Assembly (NCBI GenBank): GCA_944393255.1
Contig: CALXZP010000041.1
Coordinates: 1 to 62,106 of the forward strand
Source of the DNA: an uncultured Clostridia bacterium
GTDB lineage: Bacteria > Bacillota > Clostridia > UBA1381
DNA: 62,106 bases
Direction of reading: 5' to 3'
Shown here: in pieces, positions 8,744 to 16,849 of the stretch
Layout: every line of letters begins with the position of its first letter
How positions within the stretch are numbered: the stretch's first letter is position 1
Notes under the pieces: model-generated
Database searches by the model: none
Told to the model about the DNA's origin: nothing
What the model saw: only the letters and a program-made list of their open reading frames with translations
Position numbers and translations under genes: made by a program

Positions 8744-8772
8744 ATTATACAATATTTTCTCGCAATATTCAA
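8744..8772 (-). promoter_or_regulatory. Promoter of argG
   Basis: TTGAAT (8767-8772), 17-nt spacer, TATAAT (8744-8749) on the minus strand. Confidence 0.7.
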
Positions 8773-8857
8773 TAGTTAATTTTATATAAATATAAATGAA
8801 TATTAGTGAATTATTATGCATATTAATGAAACTTTATGCAGTAAAAAACAGCGGCAC

Positions 8858-8886
8858 TTGAATTTTTTTCGGATATGTGGTAGAAT
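8858..8886 (+). promoter_or_regulatory. Promoter of ruvC
   Basis: TTGAAT (8858-8863), 17-nt spacer ending in TGTGG, TAGAAT (8881-8886). The TGTGG just before the -10 recurs at several promoters in this window. Confidence 0.7.
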
Positions 8887-8916
8887 AAAAATAATTAAAT
8901 CATAAGGGTGATATAT

Positions 8917-9420
8917 GTGATAATCATAGGCATAGATCCCGGCTATGCCATAGTCGGGATAGGCGTTGTGGAGTATAAGGGGAATAAGTTCCGCACTCTT
9001 GAATACGGCGCGGTAACTACCTCCGCCGGTACGCCTACGGTGGACAGACTCAAAAAGATATATGACGAGCTCACGATGTATCTGGAAAAGTACAGACCGG
9101 ACGCCGTTGCGGTGGAGGAGCTGTTTTTCAATTCAAACCAGAAGACCGCAATAAACGTGGCGCAGGCGAGGGGAGTTATACTGGTCGCGCTGCGAAATAA
9201 AAATATTCCGGTATATGAATATACGCCTCTGCAGGTAAAGCAGAGCGTTACCGGCTACGGAAGGGCACAGAAAGGTCAGATACAGCAGATGGTAAAAACG
9301 CTGCTCGGACTGAATGCAATACCCAAGCCCGACGACGCCGCTGACGCCCTGGCGCTCGCGATATGCCATGCTCATTCAAACAAAATGAACGGTCTGCTGG
9401 GTCTGAACAGGGTAAGATAA
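8917..9420 (+). CDS. ruvC: Holliday-junction endonuclease RuvC
   Basis: A 167-residue nuclease that resolves four-way junctions in recombinational repair with RuvAB. The N-terminal IIIGIDPG motif contains the first catalytic Asp, AVEELFF the Glu, and [11 protein letters not shown] the C-terminal Asp pair. The start chosen is GTG 8917, because AAGGGTG lies 6 nt upstream; GTG 8908 would add three residues. It is alone here: ruvA and ruvB, often its neighbours, are not in the window, while queA and tgt, which often follow ruvB, lie 8.4 kb away. Confidence 0.94.
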   Translation: MIIIGIDPGYAIVGIGVVEYKGNKFRTLEYGAVTTSAGTPTVDRLKKIYDELTMYLEKYRPDAVAVEELFFNSNQKTAINVAQARGVILVALRNKNIPVYEYTPLQVKQSVTGYGRAQKGQIQQMVKTLLGLNAIPKPDDAADALALAICHAHSNKMNGLLGLNRVR

Positions 9421-9440
9421 GAGGATCGTTTATAAAAAAG

Positions 9441-9486
9441 AACCGCGCCGCAGCACCCGATGCCACGGGTCTGATGCGGCGCGGTT
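9441..9486. terminator. Bidirectional terminator between ruvC and dapB
   Basis: AACCGCGCCGCA pairs with TGCGGCGCGGTT. A-runs and T-runs on both sides serve the convergent genes ruvC and dapB. Confidence 0.85.
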
Positions 9487-9510
9487 TTTATGAGAAACAC
9501 TATGCTTGCA

Positions 9511-10272
9511 TCAGATCATTTCGCTGACGAGCATGTTCATATCGTACATTCCAGCCGATTTGCCGCACATGAATTTTGCGGCCTTGATCGCGCCGACTGC
9601 AAATACCTCTTTGCTTGCGGCATGGTGCGAAAGCTCTATCACCTCGTCGTTCCCGGCAAAGATGATCTCGTGATCGCCGACTATGGTGCCGCCGCGAACC
9701 GAGCTTATCCCGATCTCCGCCGGCTTTCTGCTGCGGCGTACGCTGTGGCGGTCGTATACATATTCCGCCGGGTAAGATAGCGATTCGTCTATAGCGTCGG
9801 CTATGGCAAGAGCCGTGCCGGATGGCGCATCTATCTTTCTGTTGTGGTGTCTTTCAACGATCTCTATGTCAAAATTCCCCTCAAGCAGCTTTGCCGCCTG
9901 CTTTGCAAGCGATATGAGCAGATTGATACCGAGACTCATGTTGGCTGAGAAAAAGACGGGTATATCCTTTGCCGCGTCGGTAAATTCTTTTTTCTGTTCA
10001 GCCGTATAGCCTGTTGTGGAGAGTATTACCGGCAGCTTCCTTGCGCGGCAGTAGCTAAGAAGGCTCGTAAGTGTTGACGGGTGTGAAAAGTCTATTATAA
10101 CGTCAGCTTCGCCGTCAAATTCGTCTATCGACTTAACGACCGGATACGGGTTGTTGAGCGAGGTGTTTATGTCCACGCCGCAAACTATCTCAGCGTCCGG
10201 ATCCTCTTCTGCGAGGCGCGATATGACCTGTCCCATTTTGCCGTTGCAGCCGCTAATGATTATTTTTATCAT
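9511..10272 (-). CDS. dapB: 4-hydroxy-tetrahydrodipicolinate reductase
   Basis: It reduces the DapA product with NAD(P)H on the way to diaminopimelate and lysine. The 253-residue length fits the family. The nucleotide-binding GCNGKMG is at residues 8-14, the catalytic ERHHNRKIDAPSGTA stretch holds H142/H143 and K146, and STTG is near residue 85. It is the last gene of the lysine-riboswitch operon, 95 bp after dapA. A stable hairpin (10298-10330) lies in that gap and may tune the dapA/dapB ratio. Confidence 0.96.
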   Translation of the reverse strand: MIKIIISGCNGKMGQVISRLAEEDPDAEIVCGVDINTSLNNPYPVVKSIDEFDGEADVIIDFSHPSTLTSLLSYCRARKLPVILSTTGYTAEQKKEFTDAAKDIPVFFSANMSLGINLLISLAKQAAKLLEGNFDIEIVERHHNRKIDAPSGTALAIADAIDESLSYPAEYVYDRHSVRRSRKPAEIGISSVRGGTIVGDHEIIFAGNDEVIELSHHAASKEVFAVGAIKAAKFMCGKSAGMYDMNMLVSEMI

Positions 10273-10297
10273 ATCTTTTGTTTCCTTTCATTGATCG

Positions 10298-10330
10298 CAG
10301 AGGCTGTTGCAAAACATGCAGCAGCCTCTG
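10298..10330. repeat. CTGTTGCAAA-type hairpin between dapA and dapB
   Basis: A perfect CAGAGGCTG / CAGCCTCTG stem encloses TTGCAAAACATGCAG. It belongs to a hairpin family also seen at 31992-32032 and 51083-51120, with a diverged copy near 52573-52598. There is no T-run in the dap direction, so it is probably not a full terminator here. Confidence 0.6.
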
Positions 10331-10367
10331 TTGTGTTTCCTATGAAGTCAGCTCCGCTGTGCGGCGG

Positions 10368-11252
10368 TCATATGAGACCGTGCCTGCTCATTGCAGACTT
10401 AAGCTTTTCAAGATTTCCTTCGTCCATATCCGTGAGAGGCAGACGGAGGTCTCCGGCATTCCTGCCCATAAGGTTGAGCGCCGTCTTTACCGGGATCGGG
10501 TTGACCTCGATGAACAGGGTGTTTATAAGGTCAAGATAACCGAGCTGCATTTTTGTCGCTTTTTCCGTATCGCCGTTAAGGTATGCCTCGCACATCTCGT
10601 GAGTTTCCTTAGGCATAACGTTTGCGAGTACGGATATAACGCCCTTTCCGCCGAGCGACATGACAGGAAGGATCATATCGTCATTGCCCGAATAGATGTA
10701 AAGCTCCGGCACCTCAGCCGCAAGCTTTGCCGTGTAGGAGATATTCCCGCTCGCCTCCTTTACGGCAACTATGTTATCGAGCTTTGCAAGCTCTTTGAGT
10801 GTATCAATAGCGATGGAAACGCCTGTTCTCGACGGTATATTATAAAGAATGATCGGTATATCTACCGCGTTTGCTACAGCCGAGAAATGCGCGATAAGCC
10901 CCTTCTGAGTAGCCTTGTTGTAATACGGAGTGACCTGCAGGAGCGCGTCCGCGCCGAGTTCCTCCGCCTTTTTTGAAAGCTCAACGGCGTGAGCCGTGTC
11001 GTTTGAACCGGTGCCCGCCACAACGGGTATCCTTCCGGCAGCCTTTTTGACCGTATATTCTATCGCGGCAAGATGCTCGCTGTCGGGCATGGTCGAGGCC
11101 TCGCCTGTTGTGCCGCAGATGATTATAGCGTCTGTTCCTTCGGCGATATGCCATTCGATAAGCTCGCCGAGCGCGTCATAATTGGTCTTGTTACCGTCAA
11201 ACGGCGTAACGATAGCAACGCCTGAGCCGGTAAATGGTAATTTCTTTGCCAT
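10368..11252 (-). CDS. dapA: 4-hydroxy-tetrahydrodipicolinate synthase
   Basis: It condenses pyruvate with aspartate semialdehyde, the first dedicated step to DAP/lysine. It is 294 residues with a TIM-barrel pattern: GTTGE at 47-51, Y137 and R142 in YNIPSRTG, and Schiff-base K165 in VAVKEASG. It starts at ATG 11252 only 16 bp after the lectin/SLH gene, so it shares the transcript started upstream of asd. DapB follows. Confidence 0.97.
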   Translation of the reverse strand: MAKKLPFTGSGVAIVTPFDGNKTNYDALGELIEWHIAEGTDAIIICGTTGEASTMPDSEHLAAIEYTVKKAAGRIPVVAGTGSNDTAHAVELSKKAEELGADALLQVTPYYNKATQKGLIAHFSAVANAVDIPIILYNIPSRTGVSIAIDTLKELAKLDNIVAVKEASGNISYTAKLAAEVPELYIYSGNDDMILPVMSLGGKGVISVLANVMPKETHEMCEAYLNGDTEKATKMQLGYLDLINTLFIEVNPIPVKTALNLMGRNAGDLRLPLTDMDEGNLEKLKSAMSRHGLI

Positions 11253-11268
11253 ACTAACTTCTCCTTTT

Positions 11269-12711
11269 TCAATTTTCGGGTTTCAGATTTTCGAAGCTTC
11301 TCAGGGACATAACAACTGCCTGTTCTCTTGTCGCGTTGGCATAGCCCTGCGCTTCCTCCGCGGATGTGGTATTTCTAGGCGCGAATTTATTGCCGCCTAT
11401 ACCGCTCAGTACGTTGTACTTCACCATGAAATACACGCTGGGCTTGGCATAATCGGAAATAACAGCATCGTCGTCAAACTTCTTCACGCCTGAATAATTT
11501 ATCGTATAGTCGTCGTCGGTATCAAGCGTCCAGTCGGGCCATTCGCTGCGCTTGTATACTCTTGTGAGCATGGCTGCAAGCTGCTCCCTTTGCAGAAGCT
11601 CGGCAGGCTCGTAGGTCGTTTCGCTCATACCGTTTACGGCTCCTATATTGTATGCTTTTAATATATAATTCCTGTTCTCGTTTTCAGAGATATCTGTAAA
11701 CGGGCAGTCCGCAGACATGACCGCTTTTCCGCCTGTCATCGCTTCAAAGAGGTTTACCGCAACGGCTGCAAATTCTCCGCGCGTTATCGGCTCGGTCATA
11801 TCCTTGCCGACGAGAACGTCGGGGATAAGTCCGCTGTCCGCAGCCTTTTGCAGCTCCGGAGTAGACCATTCTGCGGAGTTAGACCAGGTCTCCCACTCGC
11901 AGATAAAAGGTCTTGAGGAGTCGGAGTTGTCGTCCCATTCGTATTGCTTTATATAATAGCTTCCGTTCTCGCTGCCGCGTACGCCGTTAACGATAACGGC
12001 ATAATTTTGCCTGCCTCCGAGGTTGTCGGGCTGGGGCACGCCCCATGCCGAAAAATCGACCGGTTCACCGGTGACCCAGGTATTGAAGTTATTGAGGTCT
12101 CTTGAAGTACCTATCCAAATATCGGACGATTTGCTCAGATCGGACGCCGCCAAAAGCGTTTCAACAAACCTCTGCTCGCCCTCGGAGTTGATGGTCACGA
12201 GATGCCCGCCGAGTGATTCGCAGTATTCCTTGGCTTTCTGCCAGCTCATTGTCTCGTCAAACAGCTTGTATTTGTGGTTGCCGTAAACGCTTTCGCTTAC
12301 GTCTGTGTAGCTGGCGTTATTCTTTATGAGATATACGCCGGAATAACCCAGAACATCTCCGGTGAGGACGTCGTCTTCAAGCGTCAGATAGAATGTTCCG
12401 AGCGACCAGCCCGACGGCGCGTCGCCTATCCAGCCGGTCTCTTCAACAGCGTATTCGCTTCCGGAAACGGTCACTTCAAGAGATATCATATGCTCCGGAA
12501 CATTGTTTTGTCCGGGCATACTGTATACATGCTCTGTGCCCAATATCTTGCCGTCCTCTTCATAGAATACGAGCTTCGCGCCGGTCTGTCCCTGATTGGC
12601 ATAGTACCAGCCCTCCCATTCACCTACAAGATCCGCCGGCTCTGCGGCATAAGCCGCCGTACCGGCAGCTGCGGCAAGCATGAGCAAAGATAAACAAAGC
12701 AGTTTTTTCAT
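11269..12711 (-). CDS. Secreted C-type-lectin-like protein with SLH repeats, inside the lysine operon
   Basis: A 480-residue protein with a signal peptide ([17 protein letters not shown], cut near AYAA). Residues about 25-130 are a beta-rich domain of unknown type. About 135-270 is a C-type-lectin-like domain ([23 protein letters not shown], the QPDN calcium/sugar-type motif, FICEWE). About 280-475 holds SLH-like repeats ([41 protein letters not shown]) that normally hold proteins on secondary cell-wall polymer. It sits 38 bp after asd and 16 bp before dapA with its own GGAGG site, so it appears co-transcribed with DAP-synthesis genes. Confidence 0.85.
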   Translation of the reverse strand: MKKLLCLSLLMLAAAAGTAAYAAEPADLVGEWEGWYYANQGQTGAKLVFYEEDGKILGTEHVYSMPGQNNVPEHMISLEVTVSGSEYAVEETGWIGDAPSGWSLGTFYLTLEDDVLTGDVLGYSGVYLIKNNASYTDVSESVYGNHKYKLFDETMSWQKAKEYCESLGGHLVTINSEGEQRFVETLLAASDLSKSSDIWIGTSRDLNNFNTWVTGEPVDFSAWGVPQPDNLGGRQNYAVIVNGVRGSENGSYYIKQYEWDDNSDSSRPFICEWETWSNSAEWSTPELQKAADSGLIPDVLVGKDMTEPITRGEFAAVAVNLFEAMTGGKAVMSADCPFTDISENENRNYILKAYNIGAVNGMSETTYEPAELLQREQLAAMLTRVYKRSEWPDWTLDTDDDYTINYSGVKKFDDDAVISDYAKPSVYFMVKYNVLSGIGGNKFAPRNTTSAEEAQGYANATREQAVVMSLRSFENLKPEN

Positions 12712-12749
12712 AGCAGAAATCCTCCGATCCTTTTTTGAATATCAGCGTA

Positions 12750-13853
12750 TCAGTCCATATATCCCTTTGCGGTGAGCAGCTCTGCGAGAAGCACCGCGCC
12801 GCCTGCCGCTCCGCGCAGGGTGTTGTGGCTCATCGATACCATCTTGTAATTAAACTGCACCGACTCTCTCAGACGTCCGCAGGATATAGCCATTCCGCCG
12901 TCGATCTCCCGCGCCGTTTTTATCTGTGGCTGGTCGGGCTGATCCTTTTCCGTATATACATGGATGAACTGCTTCGGCGCATGAGGAAGTCCCAGCTCCT
13001 GCGGAACGCCCTTGTAGTCCGCCCACATCTTTTCGATCTCCTCGACCGACGGCTTTTTTACGCCGTCCTTGAATGAGAAGAAGATAGCCGCGGTATGTCC
13101 GTTCGATACAGGCACCCTGTAGGTCTGACATTCGATATGCATCTCGTCGGAGGGAACTATCTCTCCGCCCTCGATGCTGCCGAGCACCTTGTTCGGCTCC
13201 ACTTCGGATTTCATTTCCTCTCCGCCTATATACGGGATGAGGTTATCTACCATATCGGGCCAGGTCTCAAAGGTCTTGCCCGCACCGGATATAGCCTGGT
13301 ATGTTGTAACGATCGCCTTGTCGATCGGGTATTTCATGTTGATAACTGCCATTGCCGGGAGATACGACTGGAGCGAGCAGTTCGATTTGACCGCTATAAA
13401 GCCCCTCTCTGTTCCGAGCCTTTTTCTCTGCGCCGGTATTATCTCGATGTGCTGAGGGTTTATCTCCGGGATTATCATCGGAACGTCGGGAGTATGCCTG
13501 TGCGCGCTGTTGTTTGAAACTACCGGGCATTCAGCCTTTGCATATCTCTCCTCAAGAGCCTTTATCTCATCCTTTTTCATGTCTACCGCGCAGAATACGA
13601 AATCGACCTGCTTTGCTATCTCCTCAACGTCCTCTGTCGCGTTCATGACCGTCATATCCGCAACAGACGCCGGGATGTCCTCGTCCATAGCCCATTTTGC
13701 GCCTACAGCGTCCTTATACGGCTTGCCCGCGCTTCTCGGCGAAGCCGCAAGCGCCTTGATAGTATACCACGGATGATCCGCGAGCAGAGTTATGAACCTC
13801 TGTCCGACCATTCCCGTAGCGCCTATGATACCTACATTATAATTTTCTTTCAT
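12750..13853 (-). CDS. asd: Aspartate-semialdehyde dehydrogenase (archaeal/fungal-like branch)
   Basis: It makes aspartate semialdehyde from aspartyl phosphate, the branch point to DAP/lysine, threonine and methionine. The start chosen is ATG 13851-13853 (MKENYNVGIIGATGMVGQRF) with an AAAGGA site. The open frame upstream is riboswitch leader. The protein has 367 residues, nucleotide-binding GATGMVGQ (11-18), catalytic Cys159 in KSNCSLQ, and GHTAAIF near the end. The SNCS form, rather than the common bacterial PNCST, suggests the archaeal/eukaryal-like subgroup. First gene of the operon behind a lysine riboswitch. Confidence 0.95.
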   Translation of the reverse strand: MKENYNVGIIGATGMVGQRFITLLADHPWYTIKALAASPRSAGKPYKDAVGAKWAMDEDIPASVADMTVMNATEDVEEIAKQVDFVFCAVDMKKDEIKALEERYAKAECPVVSNNSAHRHTPDVPMIIPEINPQHIEIIPAQRKRLGTERGFIAVKSNCSLQSYLPAMAVINMKYPIDKAIVTTYQAISGAGKTFETWPDMVDNLIPYIGGEEMKSEVEPNKVLGSIEGGEIVPSDEMHIECQTYRVPVSNGHTAAIFFSFKDGVKKPSVEEIEKMWADYKGVPQELGLPHAPKQFIHVYTEKDQPDQPQIKTAREIDGGMAISCGRLRESVQFNYKMVSMSHNTLRGAAGGAVLLAELLTAKGYMD

Positions 13854-13951
13854 TGCCTTATCCTTTCTCCGGGCCGGCGGCCCGTATAAAATGATCATCA
13901 GCTCCGCTCTCTGCAAGCGGAGCGCTGCTCCGATTAAAAAACGGGTGATAA

Positions 13952-13980
13952 TAAAAAAACAATAGCCCAAATGCTATTGC
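13952..13980 (-). terminator. Riboswitch expression-platform terminator
   Basis: CAATAGC/GCTATTG stem (13960-13966 and 13973-13979) followed on the minus strand by seven T residues. It lies immediately downstream of the lysine aptamer, before asd. Confidence 0.85.
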
Positions 13981-14017
13981 TTATCTGTTACACACGTATG
14001 TGTTATTAAGAGATCAA

Positions 14018-14182
14018 GCGATAGCACTCCACCGTTAGGTGACAGTCACAGCGTTGTTCACGATATGCCCAGCCCGGATCAAGCGAACGCCCGGACTTCG
14101 GCGCTTTCCCCTTTTGCCGCGGTTCAACGAATTTACGCTCTCTTCTCCGCGCGGCTACTCATGAATTGCGCACCTCTACCTT
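14018..14182 (-). promoter_or_regulatory. Lysine riboswitch (L-box) of the asd-dapA-dapB operon
   Basis: Conserved L-box blocks appear in order on the minus strand: AGAGGUGCGCAAUUCAUGAGUA, then GCCGAAGUCCGGGCG, then GGCUGGGC, and finally ACUGUCACCUAACGGUGGAG with UGCUAUC closing P1. A terminator follows. Known mechanism: lysine binding favours termination. Confidence 0.93.
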
Positions 14183-14205
14183 GCTTTTTGTTTATCTATA
14201 TAAGT

Positions 14206-14234
14206 ATATTATCACGCTTTAAGCCCCGTGTCAA
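14206..14234 (-). promoter_or_regulatory. Promoter of the lysine-riboswitch operon
   Basis: TTGACA (14229-14234), 17-nt spacer, TAATAT (14206-14211) on the minus strand, about 25 nt before the aptamer. Confidence 0.75.
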
Positions 14235-14267
14235 GTATATTTTAAAATAATTTAAAAAATTCCTGCA

Positions 14268-14328
14268 AAAAATCCCCTCAGTGCAGACGCGACACGTTTA
14301 TGTTTCTTTCATCTGCTCTGAGGGGGTG
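14268..14328 (-). terminator. Terminator after the stalk-domain protein gene
   Basis: CCCCTCAG-AGCAGA pairs with TCTGCA-CTGAGGGG, followed on the minus strand by ATTTTTT. Confidence 0.75.
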
Positions 14329-14407
14329 TTCAAATTTATCTGCTTTTTACGCCGTTCATTATATTAAGCTCCGTATATCATCAGCGATAAATATTTTAAA
14401 GACCCAT

Positions 14408-15055
14408 TTATTGAATGACACTGTTTAAAGTTACAGTAGCCGGAGCGTCGATCCAGTCAACGGATAAACCGAATTCATCCGCTACTGCTCTGACAGGTAC
14501 GTATAACACATCGTCCACAAATCTGGCGCATACTTCAAGCGGAACATAATAACCGTCCGCACGGTTTTTTCTCATTCCTATCAGATTTGGAAGTATTTCA
14601 AGCGTTGTGTCGTCTTTTTCAAGCGTTGCAACATATGTATTTTCGTCAAGATCCACATTGCAGCCGACTTCCGCAAACACATATACAGGCACAAGCAGTC
14701 TGTCATTATAAAGTATACACTGATCGGTATACGGATTTTCTTTTCCGTTAAGAATGAATTTGGCCTTGCCCTTTTCCAATGAATAGCTGCCAGCGTAAGC
14801 CGCATGTTCGTCAACATATATCGCCGGACATTCATATATAAATCCGTCGGCCGTTCTTTCGATGCCCGAAGTATACAGTATGCCGGGATACAGAGCAAAG
14901 GACTTGTCGCTGTCGCCCTCATGATATTCGTACTGCATGGCGAATTCCGTATGCTTCTGCCTAAGCGTCTGTGTTGACGTGTCATAAGCAAACGCATTCA
15001 TGCCCTGCATTGCTGCGGCGCATAATGCCAGAAAAATTATAAACTTCTTTTTCAC
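14408..15055 (-). CDS. Secreted protein with copper-amine-oxidase N-terminal-like (stalk) domain
   Basis: A 215-residue product that starts with GTG (15053-15055) behind GGAGG. The signal peptide is MKKKFIIFLALCAAAMQGMNAFA. The C-terminal half carries the duplicated VPVYVFAEVGCNVDLDE / VPVRAVADEFGLSVDWID pattern of the Cu_amine_oxidN1 domain. That domain is common on clostridial surface proteins and is not itself an oxidase. It lies downstream of a 102-bp tandem repeat and a promoter with LytTR-type direct repeats, so it is a likely target of the neighbouring two-component system. No anchor is seen. Confidence 0.8.
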   Translation of the reverse strand: MKKKFIIFLALCAAAMQGMNAFAYDTSTQTLRQKHTEFAMQYEYHEGDSDKSFALYPGILYTSGIERTADGFIYECPAIYVDEHAAYAGSYSLEKGKAKFILNGKENPYTDQCILYNDRLLVPVYVFAEVGCNVDLDENTYVATLEKDDTTLEILPNLIGMRKNRADGYYVPLEVCARFVDDVLYVPVRAVADEFGLSVDWIDAPATVTLNSVIQ

Positions 15056-15113
15056 TGTAATTCCTCCATTCGGATTTCAAAAAATCTGTGATTATATTTG
15101 CTAATGTATTCAT
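14982..15113 (-). CDS. Possible small leader ORF (43 codons), overlapping the next gene
   Basis: ATG 15111-15113 follows AGAGG with 7-nt spacing. The product begins MNTLANIITDFLKSEWRNY, an amphipathic-looking segment. It overlaps the start of the secreted stalk-domain gene in another frame and contains that gene's ribosome site. It could be a leader peptide for translational coupling or an Agr-type pro-peptide without an evident thiolactone Cys. It could also be chance. Confidence 0.28.
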   Translation of the reverse strand: MNTLANIITDFLKSEWRNYSEKEVYNFSGIMRRSNAGHECVCL

Positions 15114-15140
15114 ACTGTTTCCTCTCTGGTTATGTTATTG

Positions 15141-15344
15141 TTATAACATAATTGCAATGCGTTTAGCATTGCTACACTCAGTTACAATAAATACATTCCA
15201 AGACAAAGCCGTCAATCGGCTTTGCTTCACCTGCTGTATTTATTATAACATAATTGCAATGCGTTTAGCATTGCTACACCCAGTTACAATAAACACATAC
15301 CGAGGCAAAGCCGATCGTTGGCTTTGCTTCACCTGTTGTATTTA
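15141..15344. repeat. Two tandem copies of a 102-bp unit, each with two hairpins
   Basis: Units run 15141-15242 and 15243-15344, and the start of a third follows. Each carries GCAATGC-GTTTA-GCATTGC and a CAAAGCC.../...GGCTTTG hairpin. The second hairpin's loop differs between copies while its stem is kept. The units lie in the transcribed leader of the stalk-domain gene if the promoter at 15344-15371 is used. Confidence 0.85.
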
Positions 15345-15371
15345 TTATAACATTATTATTGACATATTCAA
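15344..15371 (-). promoter_or_regulatory. Promoter for the repeat region and stalk-domain gene
   Basis: TTGAAT (15366-15371), 16-nt spacer, TATAAT (15344-15349) on the minus strand. Direct repeats lie just upstream of the -35. Confidence 0.6.
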
Positions 15372-15377
15372 TCTTTC

Positions 15378-15420
15378 TGGCATACTTCACACTGTTTGTT
15401 GGCATACTTTACACAGGTTT
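15378..15420 (-). promoter_or_regulatory. LytTR-type tandem binding site (22-bp period)
   Basis: The + strand carries TGGCATACTTCACACTGTTT (15378-15397) and TGGCATACTTTACACAGGTTT-like sequence (15400-15420), exactly 22 bp apart. LytTR regulators such as AgrA and VirR bind direct repeats spaced about two helical turns just upstream of a -35, as here. Confidence 0.55.
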
Positions 15421-15521
15421 AAACGATTACTAAAAAATAATACGATTTTCGGCTTATATATTATTATCTGTTGACTGAATTTTACAGGAGCTGCACAAAT
15501 GAGCAATTCTGAAACGTTCAT
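15387..15521 (-). CDS. Possible 44-codon ORF coupled to the sensor kinase gene
   Basis: Its ATG (15519-15521) overlaps the kinase stop codon as ATGA, suggesting translational coupling, with GGGAG upstream. The product starts MNVSELLICAAPVKFSQQ and contains IIIYKPKIV. An Agr-type signal precursor is expected near an AgrC/AgrA pair, but this sequence lacks a convincing ring motif, and the frame runs into the regulator-binding repeats. Could be chance. Confidence 0.3.
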   Translation of the reverse strand: MNVSELLICAAPVKFSQQIIIYKPKIVLFFSNRLNLCKVCQQTV

Positions 15522-16849
15522 TTGCAATACTCCCTATGATTTTTATTATATAACATAATATGACAACAAAACTCTTCGTTTTCCTCAAAAAAATCTATCA
15601 TTCCATCATATTTTTCAACCAAAGCTTTAATGGTTTTTATCCCTATGCCGTGGAGTGATTCATCATTCTTTGAAGTTTCGAGTTCGGCGTTGGATTTCAA
15701 CACAGACGTTTTAATACTATTGGTTACCAAAATTGAAAGATAGTTTTTCTTTTGTTTAACGTCAACTGTTATTCGCCTGCTTTTTGTATGTTGGGCAGCC
15801 TCAATGGCATTATCAAGTAAATTTCCAAATAAAACGCCTATGTCTATAGAATCAAAGTCTTTTAAAACATTTTTCATTTCTTTAACTTCGATATATATTT
15901 TCTTTTGATTGCATATAGCTATTTTTGAATTAATTATCGCGTTAAAAGCTTCATTATCAGCATTTACAAAATTTTTCACCTCTGGAAGATATCTGCCGGC
16001 AAGATTATTTATATATTTCTTTGCTTCGAGATATTTTTCATTGTCAAGATAGTTTGATATAATAGTCAACTGATTTTGCATATCATGACGTACCGATTTC
16101 ATTTGCTGCACAAAAGCGTCGGCATTTTCTATATTTTGTTTTGCTATCTCATTGTTTTGCTTTAATAACTTTATTTCTAATTCTGTTTCATAATTTTTAT
16201 TTAATGTTGAAAAAAAGTAAAAAGTTATAATATTCGCTGTCAAAATTCCTAACATACCGAACAAAATGTAACCGGTTATCTCATCGTGATCCATTGCCGC
16301 CAGCATTAAAGCGCTAAGTGAAATCACTGATATTATCGGAATTAATATAAGCATTATCCACGATTTATTCTCTAACGGATTTTTATACCGGTGTCTCAAA
16401 ATTACCCTGCTGATATAGAAAAGAAGAATTTTGGTAATTATAACGCTTATTACTCTTGTTGTATTAAATACAGTTAGCATATCGTTCGGATCATAGCCTA
16501 ACAATTGGCACACCATTAAATTGATTCCTACTGCAATTATAAGCATTATTATTTCTATCAACGCTGATATCCAAAGTTTTAATAGAAAATGCCCGTTTAG
16601 GAATAGTAATGCATATATAAAATTAATGAGTATAGGAATAAAAACCCCTAAACCTTCAAATGCGACAACATAATTTGCAATACTTAACTCCAAAAATGAC
16701 AGCAGCCATGCAGATACAAACCCTACCACAGCAGGTCTCCCTCTATATTTACAGCCAAGATAACGAGTAACAAAATCAATAATTATCAATGTTTCTATTA
16801 GATTAATTCCTAGTTCAAATATTATTTCAACTATTTTTGTACTTTCCAT
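15518..16849 (-). CDS. Agr-type sensor histidine kinase (GHKL family)
   Basis: A 443-residue membrane kinase. The N-terminal roughly 200 residues contain six or so hydrophobic segments (as in AgrC). A coiled region follows, then the phospho-acceptor block SVRHDMQNQL and a GHKL ATPase domain (LFGNLLDNAIEAA N-box, HGIGIKTIKALVEKYDG G-box). It starts directly after the regulator's TAA (TAA-ATG), so the two form one unit. AgrC relatives sense cyclic peptides. No agrB or clear agrD is nearby, so it may sense a peptide made elsewhere. The region is more AT-rich than its neighbours. Confidence 0.88.
   Translation of the reverse strand: MESTKIVEIIFELGINLIETLIIIDFVTRYLGCKYRGRPAVVGFVSAWLLSFLELSIANYVVAFEGLGVFIPILINFIYALLFLNGHFLLKLWISALIEIIMLIIAVGINLMVCQLLGYDPNDMLTVFNTTRVISVIITKILLFYISRVILRHRYKNPLENKSWIMLILIPIISVISLSALMLAAMDHDEITGYILFGMLGILTANIITFYFFSTLNKNYETELEIKLLKQNNEIAKQNIENADAFVQQMKSVRHDMQNQLTIISNYLDNEKYLEAKKYINNLAGRYLPEVKNFVNADNEAFNAIINSKIAICNQKKIYIEVKEMKNVLKDFDSIDIGVLFGNLLDNAIEAAQHTKSRRITVDVKQKKNYLSILVTNSIKTSVLKSNAELETSKNDESLHGIGIKTIKALVEKYDGMIDFFEENEEFCCHIMLYNKNHREYCK

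Noticed and set aside
8917..9420. ruvC as part of a ruvCAB operon
   Set aside because: A bidirectional terminator follows directly and ruvA/ruvB are absent from the window.
15088..15474. An open frame of 128 codons through the 102-bp repeats on the + strand
   Set aside because: The repeat length is a multiple of three, which keeps the frame open by itself; no ribosome site and a low-complexity product.
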